NCBI GenBank assembly: GCA_946811185.2
Contig: OX328096.1
Location: forward strand, 35,786,011 to 35,850,010
Source: Hippopus hippopus
Taxonomy: Eukaryota; Mollusca; Bivalvia; Cardiida; Cardiidae
Length of the DNA: 64,000 bases
Direction: 5' to 3'
The number at the start of each line of letters is the position of its first letter. Within the stretch, counting starts at the first letter, position 1. A model generated the notes under the pieces. That model was not told where the DNA came from. It saw only the letters and a program-made list of their open reading frames with translations, and made no database searches. Shown here piece after piece: positions 21,261-32,353 of this stretch. The position numbers were made by a program, and so were the translations under genes.

Positions 21261-23520
21261 TTTTCATCCTGCAGCTGACTGCTTTGAAAACAAAATGGCA
21301 AAAGCACAACAATGCACAAAACAAGCCACTTCTGTCTGCCACATGTTTTCATGTGTTTTCAAGTACTAAACAATTCTTTCTTCATGTTGATCATCCATAT
21401 ATTACAAGGATTTTTCTATGTCATCTGCTACCAAGTTTATTTCAGTGGGTAACTTTGAATACAACAGTTGACAATGGTCATGAACAAGCACAGCTGATTC
21501 TATTGGATGAAAGCAAATAATGCCATGAGCAGTAACCATTAGCAGTCGACCTCAATCCATTGGGACACATGGAAATATTTCTGTTAAAACAAATACAATG
21601 GCACTTTTTTCCTCTATTTGAGAAAGGCTATTGTACTGGCCTATAATATTGACAGATTGTTTACTTTGGCTTTGTTATTGTTTCCTTCCTTTAACCCTTA
21701 GAGCACCAAATTAGCAAACCCAACATTTTAAGCCAGATATAGACAAATGCACATGATGTCACTGCATTTTTAAGGCTAACCCATGCAAGAATACCTCAAC
21801 ATAACTAGACAGTGTATATCAAACATCAGTTGGTACCTTTAGCATGCTTTCTGCAATGTGATCCTAACCTGGCCACAAAAGCAACAGTTTACTATAGTTG
21901 TGAAAAGCACCTTTAGGAATAATGCTTTCATATAATGATAAGTTTTATATATAGATCCATAAAATTAAGATCAGCCTGCACATCCATACCTCTGAAAACA
22001 GTGTAGAGCAAGATCAATCAAGTTGAGTAAGGTCAAGCAACCATGCAAGAGTCCCTCTACAAGTATCATATTTCTTTGACCACTTTTAATTCGATAAAAT
22101 ACTAAACCAGCCATAATCCTGACAGATATAGAGACCCAGTCGTTATGTTAACTCCATAATTACCTGGCATCTACAAGGCTTTATGAATTTAATCATCTCT
22201 TATATGACCTAGCTCTATAATGAAGCAAAAGCCTTATATGACAAAGTCAGTCCTGACCACATAGCTATGTGTTCAGTCCTTTACTATTAGAATGAAACTG
22301 AATTTTCATCTTAGCTTGTTTGGGGTTTAATGCCATTTATAATCAACATTAATTATTTCAGTTAAATCATGGCTTCTAGGGTGCCTATCCTTGTGTTCAA
22401 GAAATTTCTTTAACCAGCATTTCAACTCTGAACCACACACACATTTTTGAAACGGAATGCAATGAAAGACCAATGAACCCTGTCCTATTGACATCATCAG
22501 TTCCTGGAGAGAATTTGGTCAAGATAGGATTCAGACAAGCAATCTGCTTTTAAAATAACTTTGGGCTACTAAAAGTAGTAATGACCGATCAGATTTGTTC
22601 AGTATGTAAACTGTCGTACAGTCCTAACACTTCCACACTGGTAGAAGAAAAATTTGTATGCCACCAAAGTTTCAACCTTTATCAATCTGTTCCATTGAAT
22701 TCTATGTACCATATAGAAGAATACTGTAAATCATCACAGAACTTGATAAAGTAATGATTTTCTCCATGCAAATTTAGAAACCTGTGAAACAAGACATATC
22801 TTTTCACAAAGAACGACAGCCTAAAAGATACTGAAATATGAAACTATACACCCTTTTATGGTGCAATAGAGACAGAAAGAGAGATAATGGAAAGTAACCA
22901 CACCAGCAATTACTCTAAAATAGGCCCGCAGAATATACTTGTTCACATTTTTTTATTAATGGCAGATTACTACTTATTCATTCTAACATATATATAACAA
23001 ATCCAAGAAGTATGTCAAAAGCCAGCACATCGATTCAGCTACGCCAAAAAAGACGGAAAAATGACTGGGCTTCATGTTTAGCAGGTAATCAGTTACAAAC
23101 CTTGTCGTACATGGAAGGTAACAGAAGTTTGTCAAAGAACAAGACTTGTGCCTGTGAGCAAAGGTCATATGCTTAAAACGGAAGTGTGTATCATAGAGGT
23201 TCAGTCTAATGAAAGACAAAGCAGAATGAAGAAAGATAAATTTAAATGAAGACATACTAGACTTGGCAGGTTAATGCATGATAGCAACTAATAAATTACC
23301 CATTAAATTTAAAAATGTCACATAATCCAAACAACTAACACTTTTGCACTTAAATCCTCATATATTTGCAGAGATTTCTCTTTCAACAATTTCTTTCCTC
23401 TTCAAAGTTATCTTTCTTTTGCTTCCTGTTTCTAACTGTTGCGCTTTGTGGTTCCTTTTGATCAAGAACTATATCCTGTGATAGCAACAAAACACTTCAA
23501 TCACAACTCATAATTTCCTG
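21261..23520. other. No gene recognised
   Basis: At 21692 TTAACCCTTAGAGCACC marks the end of a degraded GATCAAGATC-type MITE reaching about 22020. The rest holds no identifiable exon, RNA gene or repeat. Confidence 0.4.
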
Positions 23521-23524
23521 TAGA

Positions 23525-23690
23525 AACCCTTTAAATGCCAAACACAAATACCTGATTAGACACTTTTGCAGGTAGTATAGATCAAGATCCGACAACACAC
23601 ATCATGCAGTATGATCCTGGATTTACACTGCCCGATATTGTGAACAATACTTACAAAAAACCCCATATCCTAGCAATATTTGATGTCCAG
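23525..23690. mobile_element. GATCAAGATCAGACTGC MITE, degraded
   Basis: CCCTTTAAATGCC end and the centre TATAGATCAAGATCCGAC...GTATGATCCTGGATTTACAC. Confidence 0.5.
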
Positions 23691-23975
23691 TTAACCCACA
23701 AAAAATATCTACTGAACTATTCTAGCTGGCTAAGGTTAAAATTCTCCACAGTGCTTACACTAAATGGTTCCCCATTCAAGCAAGAACAGATATAGGAATC
23801 GAACACTGTATTCACCCAATAATTTCCACCTATCATAGAATTTCATCGCTAAATTCACCTGGTAACTTATAATTCAATACCAGAGTCCTTATCATTCCAG
23901 GATCAACATTGGGGTATGATAAACCTGTACCATATTCTAGTTTTACCCTTCTTCCATCATCTCACTTAAACTCTT

Positions 23976-24424
23976 TACCAAACAACAGAATTTTTTAGAT
24001 TTGTTCAAATTCATAGCATTTGTAGAAGATAGTATAAATGTGACTCAATAAATGAAATTTGTTTTTGAAGGGTAGAAAACATTGTGGGAAAGGGAGAAAA
24101 TGCTGGTTACCAGCATTTTCCTCCTTCCCCACAATGTTTTCAAAAGTCTAACTCTTACATCTCAGTTTCAAAATTCCAGCACTAAGTGGTAAAGAGTTAA
24201 CTCTTTACCAAGCGACAAAAATGTTGACTCCACCAAATTGAAAGCATGTGCAGACACCAAATCAAACATGGCCTAAAAGAAGATTTTCATCTTTGAAATA
24301 GTAGAAAACATTGTAGGTAAAGGAGAGAATACTGGTTACCAGCATCTTCTCTTTCTCCTACAATGTTTTAGGAAGTCTTATAGCTAAGTGTCGGTCAAAC
24401 ACAGGATTGTTCTTTAAAGGGTTC
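23976..24424. mobile_element. Two TTAA palindromic MITEs sharing one TTAA
   Basis: Copies at about 23980-24196 and 24201-24420 abut at TTAA 24197-24200 (GGTAAAGAG-TTAA-CTCTTTACCA). The second inserted at, or recombined through, the target of the first. Confidence 0.7.
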
Positions 24425-25086
24425 AGCCTTTCCATAAAATCCAGTTTTAAACCAGCCTGAGCAAGAAGGCTTTTGAAAATATTGTGGGAAACCAGCATAT
24501 TTTTCCTTTTCCTGCATTGTTCTCTACCTTTTCCAAGAAAATTCCCACCATTTGAGCCACATTTGCTGCCTGCAAATCTTTTAAAGTTACAAGTAAAAAA
24601 TTTTGTAAAGATAAAGCCAAACTTGAATGGAGGTTTATGAATAGGATATTACTGGTAGTGGTACATCATTTTCCAGTTTTAACAGCCTTTCACTTATATA
24701 TCAAGGTGACACTCACATATTTAGGTATTTCACTGGTTTCTCTGCAGGGCCAGGTTCACATCTTCCATTTACACACTAAAAACATAAATTAAAGCTAAGA
24801 AAGGAAACTTGTTCCCTGTGGGCTTCTCAGGCACTGGGCTGCCCTGGGCTCTGAACTACCCTTTTCAAGGACACTCTGATGAAAAACAAGTACCCTTGTA
24901 CCACTGATCAACCATAAGAAGGCTTTTGAAAACATTGTGAAAAAGTGAGAAAATGCTGGCAACCAGCATTTCTCCCTTTCCAACAATGTTTTCTACCCTT
25001 TCAAAGATAATTTCCACCAAAGAGTCACATTTAAATTGTCCTCTCCAAAAAGGGAGTCAAAAGTTTTGTCATGTGGTAAACAGTTA
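24425..25086. mobile_element. Degraded TTAA palindromic MITEs
   Basis: Eroded copies at about 24425-24612 and 24915-25086. The latter keeps its palindrome (GAAAATGCTGGCAACCAGC) and TGGTAAACAG-TTAA end. Confidence 0.5.
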
Positions 25087-25660
25087 AAAGATGGTCAGCT
25101 GCTAGACAAATAAAAGTTGTCTACTGGTGTGAATAGAGTTTATTTAGTACTCATTGGGTGCTGCACAAGAAAGCTGAGTCATCAAAAACATAGTCATACA
25201 GAGAGCAGACAGTTTAGACTATAGAGGTGTGATCTGCCCTCTGCATCAACAAGGAAGGTATCTGGAAGTTCATTTTGAAACAGGAACTGTTACTAGTATG
25301 ATAAACTAACCATCATGAATTTAATATCGACCTGGATTGATCCATATTCAAAGAGGGGTGGTACAGGTGAATTATCAGATAAATATCGATGAGCTCTCTA
25401 CCGTTTTGGATCTTCATTAAATTGCACTGCATTTAAATTAATGTTTATGTTTTCAATAACAGGGAATGAGCCAGTATTGGTAAACAAATACCACAATTAC
25501 TGCATTCCCAATATACTTTATTCTTTATCCCCCTTTTAACTGGATCTGTAAATAAATGAAACTACCGTGGAATAACAATATTTCAAAGGGAGGCGCAAAG
25601 TCCTCCAATAATCTTGATGCTTGTATAATCAAATTACTGATGCTAGTTATTAAACTTTCC
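25087..25660. other. No gene recognised
   Basis: No coding exon or repeat family identified. Confidence 0.35.
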
Positions 25661-25663
25661 TGT

Positions 25664-25992
25664 AGAACCCTGACTGGCTACCAGTATTTTCTCCCTTTCC
25701 CCACAATATTTCAAAAGCCTTATCCATCAGGGTTATTAAAAATTGAAATTGTGTGGTAAAGGGTTAACTCTTTACTAAACAACAGAATTTTAGACTTGTC
25801 CAAATTGAATGCATTTGCAGATGACGTATTGTAGGTGGCTCAAAGGACAAAATTTGTTCTTGATAGGGTAGAAAACATTGTGGAAAAAGGAGAAAATGCT
25901 GGTTACCAGCATTTTCTCCTTTTCCCACAATGTTTTCAAAAGGCTCTGTTTCTCAGGGTCGTTAAAAGTCAGGATTGTGTGGTAAAAGTTAA
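25664..25992. mobile_element. Half copy plus intact TTAA palindromic MITE
   Basis: A right half ends TGGTAAAGGG-TTAA (25764-25767). The same TTAA opens an intact copy (CTCTTTACTAAACAACAG) ending TGGTAAAAG-TTAA at 25989-25992. Confidence 0.72.
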
Positions 25993-26070
25993 ACAAACTA
26001 TCTGACAGTACAAATTACTAAAAGGAGGTGAATTTAAAACAAAAATATATTTTAAATTGGTCAGAAAAAA

Positions 26071-26203
26071 CTAGAGCTGTCACTGAATGTGACTTAATAC
26101 CCCCACCAGCGCTTTGACAGAAACATGCAATTATTTGTACACAGACGGACAGACAGGCTGATTCCAGTATACCCCCGAAAACATTCGTTTTGCGGGGGTA
26201 TAA
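26071..26203 (+). mobile_element. Minimal Helentron-like element (133 bp) ending GGTATAA
   Basis: Begins CTAGAGCTGTCACTGAATGT (5' palindrome TGTCAC...GTGAC), then ATACCCCC, which pairs with GGGGGTAT at the end. A CAGACGGACAGACAGG tract precedes the hairpin CCCCCGAAAAC...GTTTTGCGGGGG. No tandem core: the smallest complete version of the shared plan. Confidence 0.6.
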
Positions 26204-26242
26204 TTAAGGGCAAAGAAGCATACTGCTTCTGACAAACCATTA

Positions 26243-26560
26243 TGCTGAGACCATAAGCTCAGTCAGTAGTGCACAGGACTTGAGACCAGGGAGTCACTGG
26301 TTTGAATCCCAAGGTCTGCCAATTTCTTTCTGAGAATTGATGAGAATCAGTCAGTCAGGATACATTCCTCTCTCACTGCTGATAATTGTTTCTACCATGG
26401 TTATGAGGAAAAGCAGCTTAAGATGAAAGATGTGTGAAGTACTGGTAAAAGAAACTCCACGAAAGCATGGATAGATGCACTGGCCTCTGTGATGCAACTG
26501 TTGTAATGTTGACAGTGGAGTAAAACAATTCATAAATAAAAGAAAATACAAACAATTACT
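26243..26560 (+). mobile_element. tRNA-derived SINE, copy 1
   Basis: The 5' part resembles a tRNA gene: A-box-like TAAGCTCAGTCAG at 26254-26266 and B box GGTTTGAATCC at 26299-26309. An unrelated body shared with copies at 51258 and 57655 follows (CAATTTCTTTCTGAG, AAGAAACTCCACGAAAGC), then an AT-rich tail. Confidence 0.7.
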
Positions 26561-27032
26561 GCTTTTTTCTTCATGTTTTTAAAGCTTTCAACTGTAGTTT
26601 TGAAAAGGAGTAGTTGTGCATCATGGCTAAAATAGGCAGAATATTTCAATTAGTAAATCATTTAAGGCACTGAAATTTCAGCCCATACTTAACTTTTATC
26701 TAGAGATAGTAAGATATTGATTTGAAGAGATTCAGGGAAAAAGTAACAAAAAAACTCCTAGGAAATCTAGGATATAACCCCACCCAATTACAATGTTAAT
26801 GAGTTTTAAACAACAATTAGATACAATTTCCTTAATCCAACACCACACAAATATAACACTGACCAAAAGTTACCAAATGTCTTTAAAAGCAATGTGGATG
26901 AAGGAGCAATAATGTTCGCTACTTTTTCAAACTTGTTTCCCACATGACTGAAACAAGACATTCACTTTTCTATCAAATGTTCAACTTTTGCATCATTGCA
27001 TTGTACTAGTAGTTTTGCAGACCCATATTTAA
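26561..27032. other. No gene recognised
   Basis: AT-rich, no repeat or exon identified. Confidence 0.35.
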
Positions 27033-27257
27033 TCCTGTCCCAAACAATCCCTGGTTTTCACGACCCTGAAAAAGAAGCCTTTTGAAAACATAGTGGGAAA
27101 AGGAGAAAATGCTGGTAACCAGCATTTTCTCCTTTTCCCACAATGTTTTCTATCCTGCTGGAAACAAATTTCAATTTTTGAGTTACATTTATTTTGTTGT
27201 CTGCAAGTGCTTTCAATTTGGACCAGTCTGAAATTTTGTCGTTTGGTAAAGAGTTAA
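27033..27257. mobile_element. TTAA palindromic MITE
   Basis: Right end TGGTAAAGAG-TTAA (27254-27257), near-perfect palindrome at about 27080-27146. The left end is diverged. Confidence 0.75.
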
Positions 27258-27340
27258 ATAGCTGAAACAGTGACAAGATCCAAGATAAAGCATGTATACT
27301 ATATGAAAACATAAGGAAACCTTTATTTTGACTTTCCCAT

Positions 27341-27925
27341 ATAACTCTGTATCAGATTGCCAAAATTTTACTTATCTTCACTGAAAGCATTTGCAAGCAA
27401 CAAATTAAACATTTCTCGGAACATGAAATTTGTCTTTGAAAGAACCTTAGAGAAGAAGGTGAAACTTTTGCTTTTCAACATTTTCTCCTTATCCCACACT
27501 GTTTTCAAAAGCTTTCAAAATAACAGTTGTTAAAACTGGATTGTTTGGTAAAAGGTTAATCATTTCTATCCTGTCTCAAAGTGTTACAGTTTCAGGCATT
27601 GGCAGTAAAAACCAGTTATGTCTCTGGGAAGAGCTCTTATATCTCCCAGCTGTCAATCAGCCCAATGTGACTCCAAGACATTATTGCAGCAAAACAGTAT
27701 TGATTCTACATTAACCCTTGGACTGCTGAACTCATTTAATTGCTTATGCAGACAGTGTTGATCATGATCAGACTGCAGAGAATATGCAGTCTCATCTTGA
27801 ATCTTCACTATCTACTTCTTTGCCAGATATTCAGACATAAACAGCTTAGAAAAAAAATACAAAATCTGCATTTGCAGTACTGACTGAGAATGTCCATTTT
27901 ATTTATTTAGCTGTATGAGTGTTTA
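27341..27925. mobile_element. Degraded TTAA MITE and a GATCAAGATC-type MITE
   Basis: About 27341-27559 is a TTAA MITE with one hairpin arm (TTTGGTAAAAGG-TTAA end). 27712-27900 starts TTAACCCTTGGACTGC and carries GATCATGATCAGACTGCAGA with its complement. Confidence 0.55.
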
Positions 27926-28151
27926 ACCCTTTACCACACAATGACGCCTTTTAACGCCCCTGAAGAAGAGGCCTTTTGAAAACATTGTGGGAAAAGGAGA
28001 AAATGCTGGTAACCAGCATTTTCTCCTTTTCCCACAAAGTTTTCTACCCTATCAAAGAAAAGTTGTGTCATTTGAGCCACTATGAAATTGTCATCTGCAA
28101 ATGCTTTCAATTTGGATAGATCTATAATTTTGCCGTGTGGTAAAGGGTTAA
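27923..28151. mobile_element. TTAA palindromic MITE, intact
   Basis: TTAA at both ends encloses 221 bp, CCCTTTACCACACAATG to GTGTGGTAAAGGG. The palindrome has a single mismatch (CACAAAGTTTTC). Confidence 0.83.
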
Positions 28152-28329
28152 TAATTAGCAGAATGCGGGTCAGCCTATCACCTGATGCAAGTGTGCGATG
28201 TTCAGTCTCACATCTAAACATGTTGAATAGACAGGAAAAGACAATTTGAAAGAATTACACACATGATCATGACATCAGGTATTTGCAACTGAGTGAAAAA
28301 AAAAATATCATTTTGTACCTGCCTCAACA

Positions 28330-28530
28330 CTTAACTCTGTGATTTTACTACACTGAGAAAGACAGCTTCTACAAACAATATGGAAAATGAAGAAAATACT
28401 GGTAACAAAAATGAGAAAATGCTCATCAGTAGCATTTCCTTTTAAAAATTAATCCCATCGTTTGAGCTGCAGTTCATTATTTGTCTGCAAAAGCTTTCAA
28501 TTTGGACAAGTTAAAAATTTCTTGTCTGGT
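28330..28530. mobile_element. TTAA palindromic MITE, badly degraded
   Basis: GAGAAAGACAGCTTCTACAA, GAGAAAATGCTCATCAGTAG and TTTCAATTTGGACAAG survive. Confidence 0.4.
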
Positions 28531-28615
28531 TCACAACTTCACAAGAAGTTACAACCATCTGTATAATAGTGTTGTTTTCATCTTAGCATATTCTCCTTTG
28601 CTTTGTAAAAATGGA

Positions 28616-29455
28616 CAGGGTTCGAATTTAATTTTTTTATCCACTGGCAAATTTTAGCAAGTGGCTTTTTTTTCCACTCGCAAAATTCAAATTGGACTCG
28701 GATTTTTCTTTTCCTTTTTTTTTGAAGCCCAGCATGCCTACCAATGGTAAAGAACGAACAGCCAGTGCAAACTTCAATTCTATTCTATTACATAACCTGT
28801 CGACTAGAGACAACAACCAAACATAAAAGGAACGTTAATATCAAAACCATCATTTAACTATCAGTTCAATTCCAGTTGAATATTTGTTCTCAAATAATGT
28901 TAAATTTCTATAAAATTTACAATGGTGGACGAATTTGTAAATGAATTACGGACGTATCACATCCGAATACCTGCGTGTCCGATAACCGTAGTTTAGCCAG
29001 TCCACCACGTCCGACTTGCTTCTCGTTGTTATTTGTGCATGATAATTATCTTTTCATGAAAGACTGACAAATATTTCTGTTTTATAATCAGAGACTGAAT
29101 TCGCCTACTGTTTTTTCCGTATAGAAAATGCAAAATCGTAGTATTGGCCGTGAGTGCAGACGAACGCACTTGGCTCATGAAACTCCGATAACGAACGACA
29201 ACTCGGAGGCTTCAATGGCGACAAGTAAAATTATCAACCGCCGTCGAAGGGTATTCTCAGTGCGACATGAGCTATGTTTATCCAGAACGAAAAGAATTAT
29301 CTTATTTGTATTCAAATATGAAATTTAGTACATTCTGATAATTGTTCTTCAGTAATTTGCACTCGCATTTTTTATCGAGTGCTTGAAATTTCAACTCGCA
29401 TTTTCTAATTCTGACTCGCATTTTGCGAGTACATATGTGGGAATTTCGAACCCTG
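28616..29455. mobile_element. hAT-like TIR element, 840 bp, no transposase
   Basis: Left end CAGGGTTCGAATTT and right end AATTTCGAACCCTG, flanked by ATGGA on both sides (28611-28615; 29456-29460). CAGGG-initial TIRs suit hAT, although hAT normally duplicates 8 bp, so the class is tentative. The interior has inverted CACTCGCA / TGCGAGT motifs near the ends and a CpG-richer middle (28950-29290). Confidence 0.6.
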
Positions 29456-29501
29456 ATGGAATACTGGAACGGCTGTGCTGCAAAATTCAGCATTTCAGTA
29501 T

Positions 29502-30198
29502 TTAACCCCTTACCATGTAATTAAGAGTTTTAACGAAGTTGACAAAAAAAGAAAAAATTTGAAAACATTTTAGGAAAATGAAACAAGAGCACCTAGATCT
29601 ATATGCTGGTGACAAAGTTCTGCTCGAGTTGCTTGATATTTTGGTGGAAATTCTGCGTCAAAAGTGGGGCATAACTGTGTCCATATTCTCTCATGGTTAT
29701 CTACCCTTGTTGTATGGGTTCCCCTATTGATAGTTAACAACTTGTCCTGGTTCAAAGTAAATATCTTCAATACTAAGAAGGATATTATAAAACGTCAAGT
29801 TTTTTGACAGTCCTAATTCAAAAATGGGGCATAACTGTGCCAAAAGTATTTTGATGGTTGTCTGCCCCTTTTGCATTGGTTCCCCTTTTGATGATTAACA
29901 ACTTACAGAGTTTGAAGTAAATATCTTCAGTAATAACACAGATATTATGAAATGTCAAAGTTTTTGCACGATGACGACTCTAACAATGACAAAGACGCTA
30001 CCAGGGCTACCGCAATATCTCAACATTATCTTTGAAAACAAGCGAGCTAATAATGCTGGTAACCAGCATTTTCTCCTTTATCCACAATATTTTCTAACCT
30101 TTCAAAGAAAATAAATGTTCAGAGTCATAATCAATTTGTTGTCTGCAAATTCTTTCAATTTGTACGAGTCTAAAATTTGTTGTCTGGTACAGAGTTAA
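29502..30198. mobile_element. TTAA palindromic MITE split by a Helentron-like insertion
   Basis: TTAA at 29502-29505 and 30195-30198, ends CCCCTTACCATG and CTGGTACAGAG. The central palindrome is interrupted by 29584-30050, and excising this restores a palindrome of normal length. Confidence 0.75.
29584..30050 (+). mobile_element. Helentron-like element, GGGGCATAACTGTG family, copy a
   Basis: Begins CAAGAGCACCTAGATC, with CACC...GGTG as the 5' palindrome, ends AAGCGAGCTAA. Two internal repeats share TGGGGCATAACTGTG and AAGTAAATATCTTCA. A GACGATGACGACTC stretch replaces the usual GACGGAC tract near the 3' end. It interrupts the MITE without target duplication. Confidence 0.7.
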
Positions 30199-30698
30199 AA
30201 TAAAGTTGAACTGCATCATTTGTAAACTTTCAATCAATGACTGATTGGATGAATGTTGTTTTATGCCGCTTTCAATGTTGCTTCCGTCAACAGCTCATAA
30301 ATTCATGTTTCAAGAATTCTAGGTCAGGGCCCACTTTATGTGCTACAATCATTGTAAAACGACTTTAAGTCCCTTGCAAGCATTTTGCCATCTCTCTCAA
30401 ACCATAGCAACTCAAGGGCCGATCTTAAACTAAGACCATTCCGAAACTACTTTAACATAATCATAGGCCGTTTTTCAGTATTGCACAAAAACGTGGTGTT
30501 GTTTTATATTTTTCAAAATTGCATTATTTTGACACATGAACAGAACGCACAGAAAAAACAATATAGCTTGGCTAGTTTTTAGGGACAGAATAAATTCCTT
30601 GGATTGCATGAATGACATGGAATTAATTAGAAAAAACTATGTTGAGCAAGCATCAACTGTTACCCTCTGCAATGTTCTTGATGGGGCAATTCAAAGAA
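30199..30698. other. No gene recognised
   Basis: Two overlapping short open frames here carry no recognisable motif and no splice context. Confidence 0.35.
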
Positions 30699-32108
30699 CA
30701 AGAGGACCACTGGCCCTTAAGTGCTCACCTGAGTAAAGTCATCTACAGTTGATGAAACTGAAGAGATCCTAGTTGTAATGATGTAAAACACATGATTGTA
30801 AGTGACCTAGTTTTTGACTGACTTGTCCTACTTTTGAACTTGATGGAGATACCATCAAGACAAACATTTTGACAATGTTTCATGAGTATCAGACTGAAAA
30901 TGTAGCTTCTAGACTGTACACAAGATTTTTCTAAAATTTGGCCCAGTGACCTACTGCTAATGTTCTGTTGTGACCAAATTTCAAACTTGTCTGAGATATC
31001 ACCAAGATACACATTTTGACAATATTTCATAAGTATGAGACTGAAAATATGGCCTCTGGACTGTACCTGAGATTTAGCCCAGTGACCAACTTTTGAATCT
31101 GTTGTGAACAAATTTCTAACTTGTCTAAGATAACATCAGAACAAACTTTCTGACAATGTTTCATGTGTATTAGACTGAAATGCAGCCTCTACAGTGCAAA
31201 CAAGATTTTTCAAATGTTTGTCCCTGAGACCTATTATGTTAAATGACTTGACCCAATTTCAAACTTGTAAGAGAAGTCATCAAGACAAATATTCTGACCA
31301 AATTATATACATGTAAGTATCAGACTAAATACATGTATGTGGCCGATAGAGTGCTCACAAGGTTTTTTCTAGCATTCTGCCCAGAGACCTACTTTTTGAC
31401 CTGACATAACCCAATTTCAATTTTGTCCCGGATATTATCAAGGCAAACATTCTCACCTAGTTTCATGAGTATCTGGCTGAAAATGTCACCACAAGGTTTT
31501 TCTATGATTCGGCCCATTGACCTACTTTTAAACGCAATATAACCCAATTTCAATCTTATCAGAGATATATCATGACAAACATTCTAACCAAGTTTCAAGA
31601 GAATCCGGCTGAAAATGTGGCCTCTAGAGTGCACACAAGGTTTTTCTTGGCCTAGTGACATACTGTTTGACTGGACAGGACCCAATTTCAATCCTGACAG
31701 AGACATCATCAAGACAAACATTCTGACCCAGTCTTATGAGTATCTGGCTTGAAATGTGGCCTCTATAGTGCAGACAAAGTTTTTCTAAGATTTGGGCCAG
31801 TGACCTCCTTTTTGACCAAAAGTAATCTAATTTCAAATTTGTTCAAGATTTTATCAAGAAAAACATTCTGACCCTGTTTCATGAGTATCTGAGTGAAAAT
31901 GTGGCATGTAGAATGCATACAAAGTTTTTCTAAGATCTCCTTTTTAATCCGACATAACTCAATTTCGATCTTGTCCCAGATATTATTAGGACAAACATTC
32001 TGACCAAAGTTCATGAGTATTGGAATGAAATGTGGCCTCTAGAGTGCACACAAGGTAATTGTTGACGCCTGGAAGACGCACAACAGATGATAGACACAGC
32101 ACAATCAA

Positions 32109-32322
32109 CAAGCATTCTGATAGTATTGCATAGCAATACCGAGTCCCCTATATATCGCTGGCAGGTATAGTTTGTGAAACCCTGTGGAGGAGAAAGAACG
32201 TATTTGACCACCTTTCAGAATTATAAGCATCGTGTCTGTCTTTGTATGCAATGCTTTAATGAAAGCCAGATATATAAACACTTTCCTTGTTAAAGTAAGT
32301 TCATTGAAGAAGTTTTACTATG

Positions 32323-32353
<31 letters not shown>

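Noticed and set aside
26254..26309. Functional tRNA gene
   Set aside because: A and B boxes are present but the arms do not fold as a tRNA and the sequence continues into a body shared with two other loci; it is a SINE head.
27931..28221. Open frames containing [16 protein letters not shown] at many sites
   Set aside because: They are translations of the MITE palindrome (GGGAAAAGGAGAAAATGCTGG...), appearing wherever that hairpin lies.
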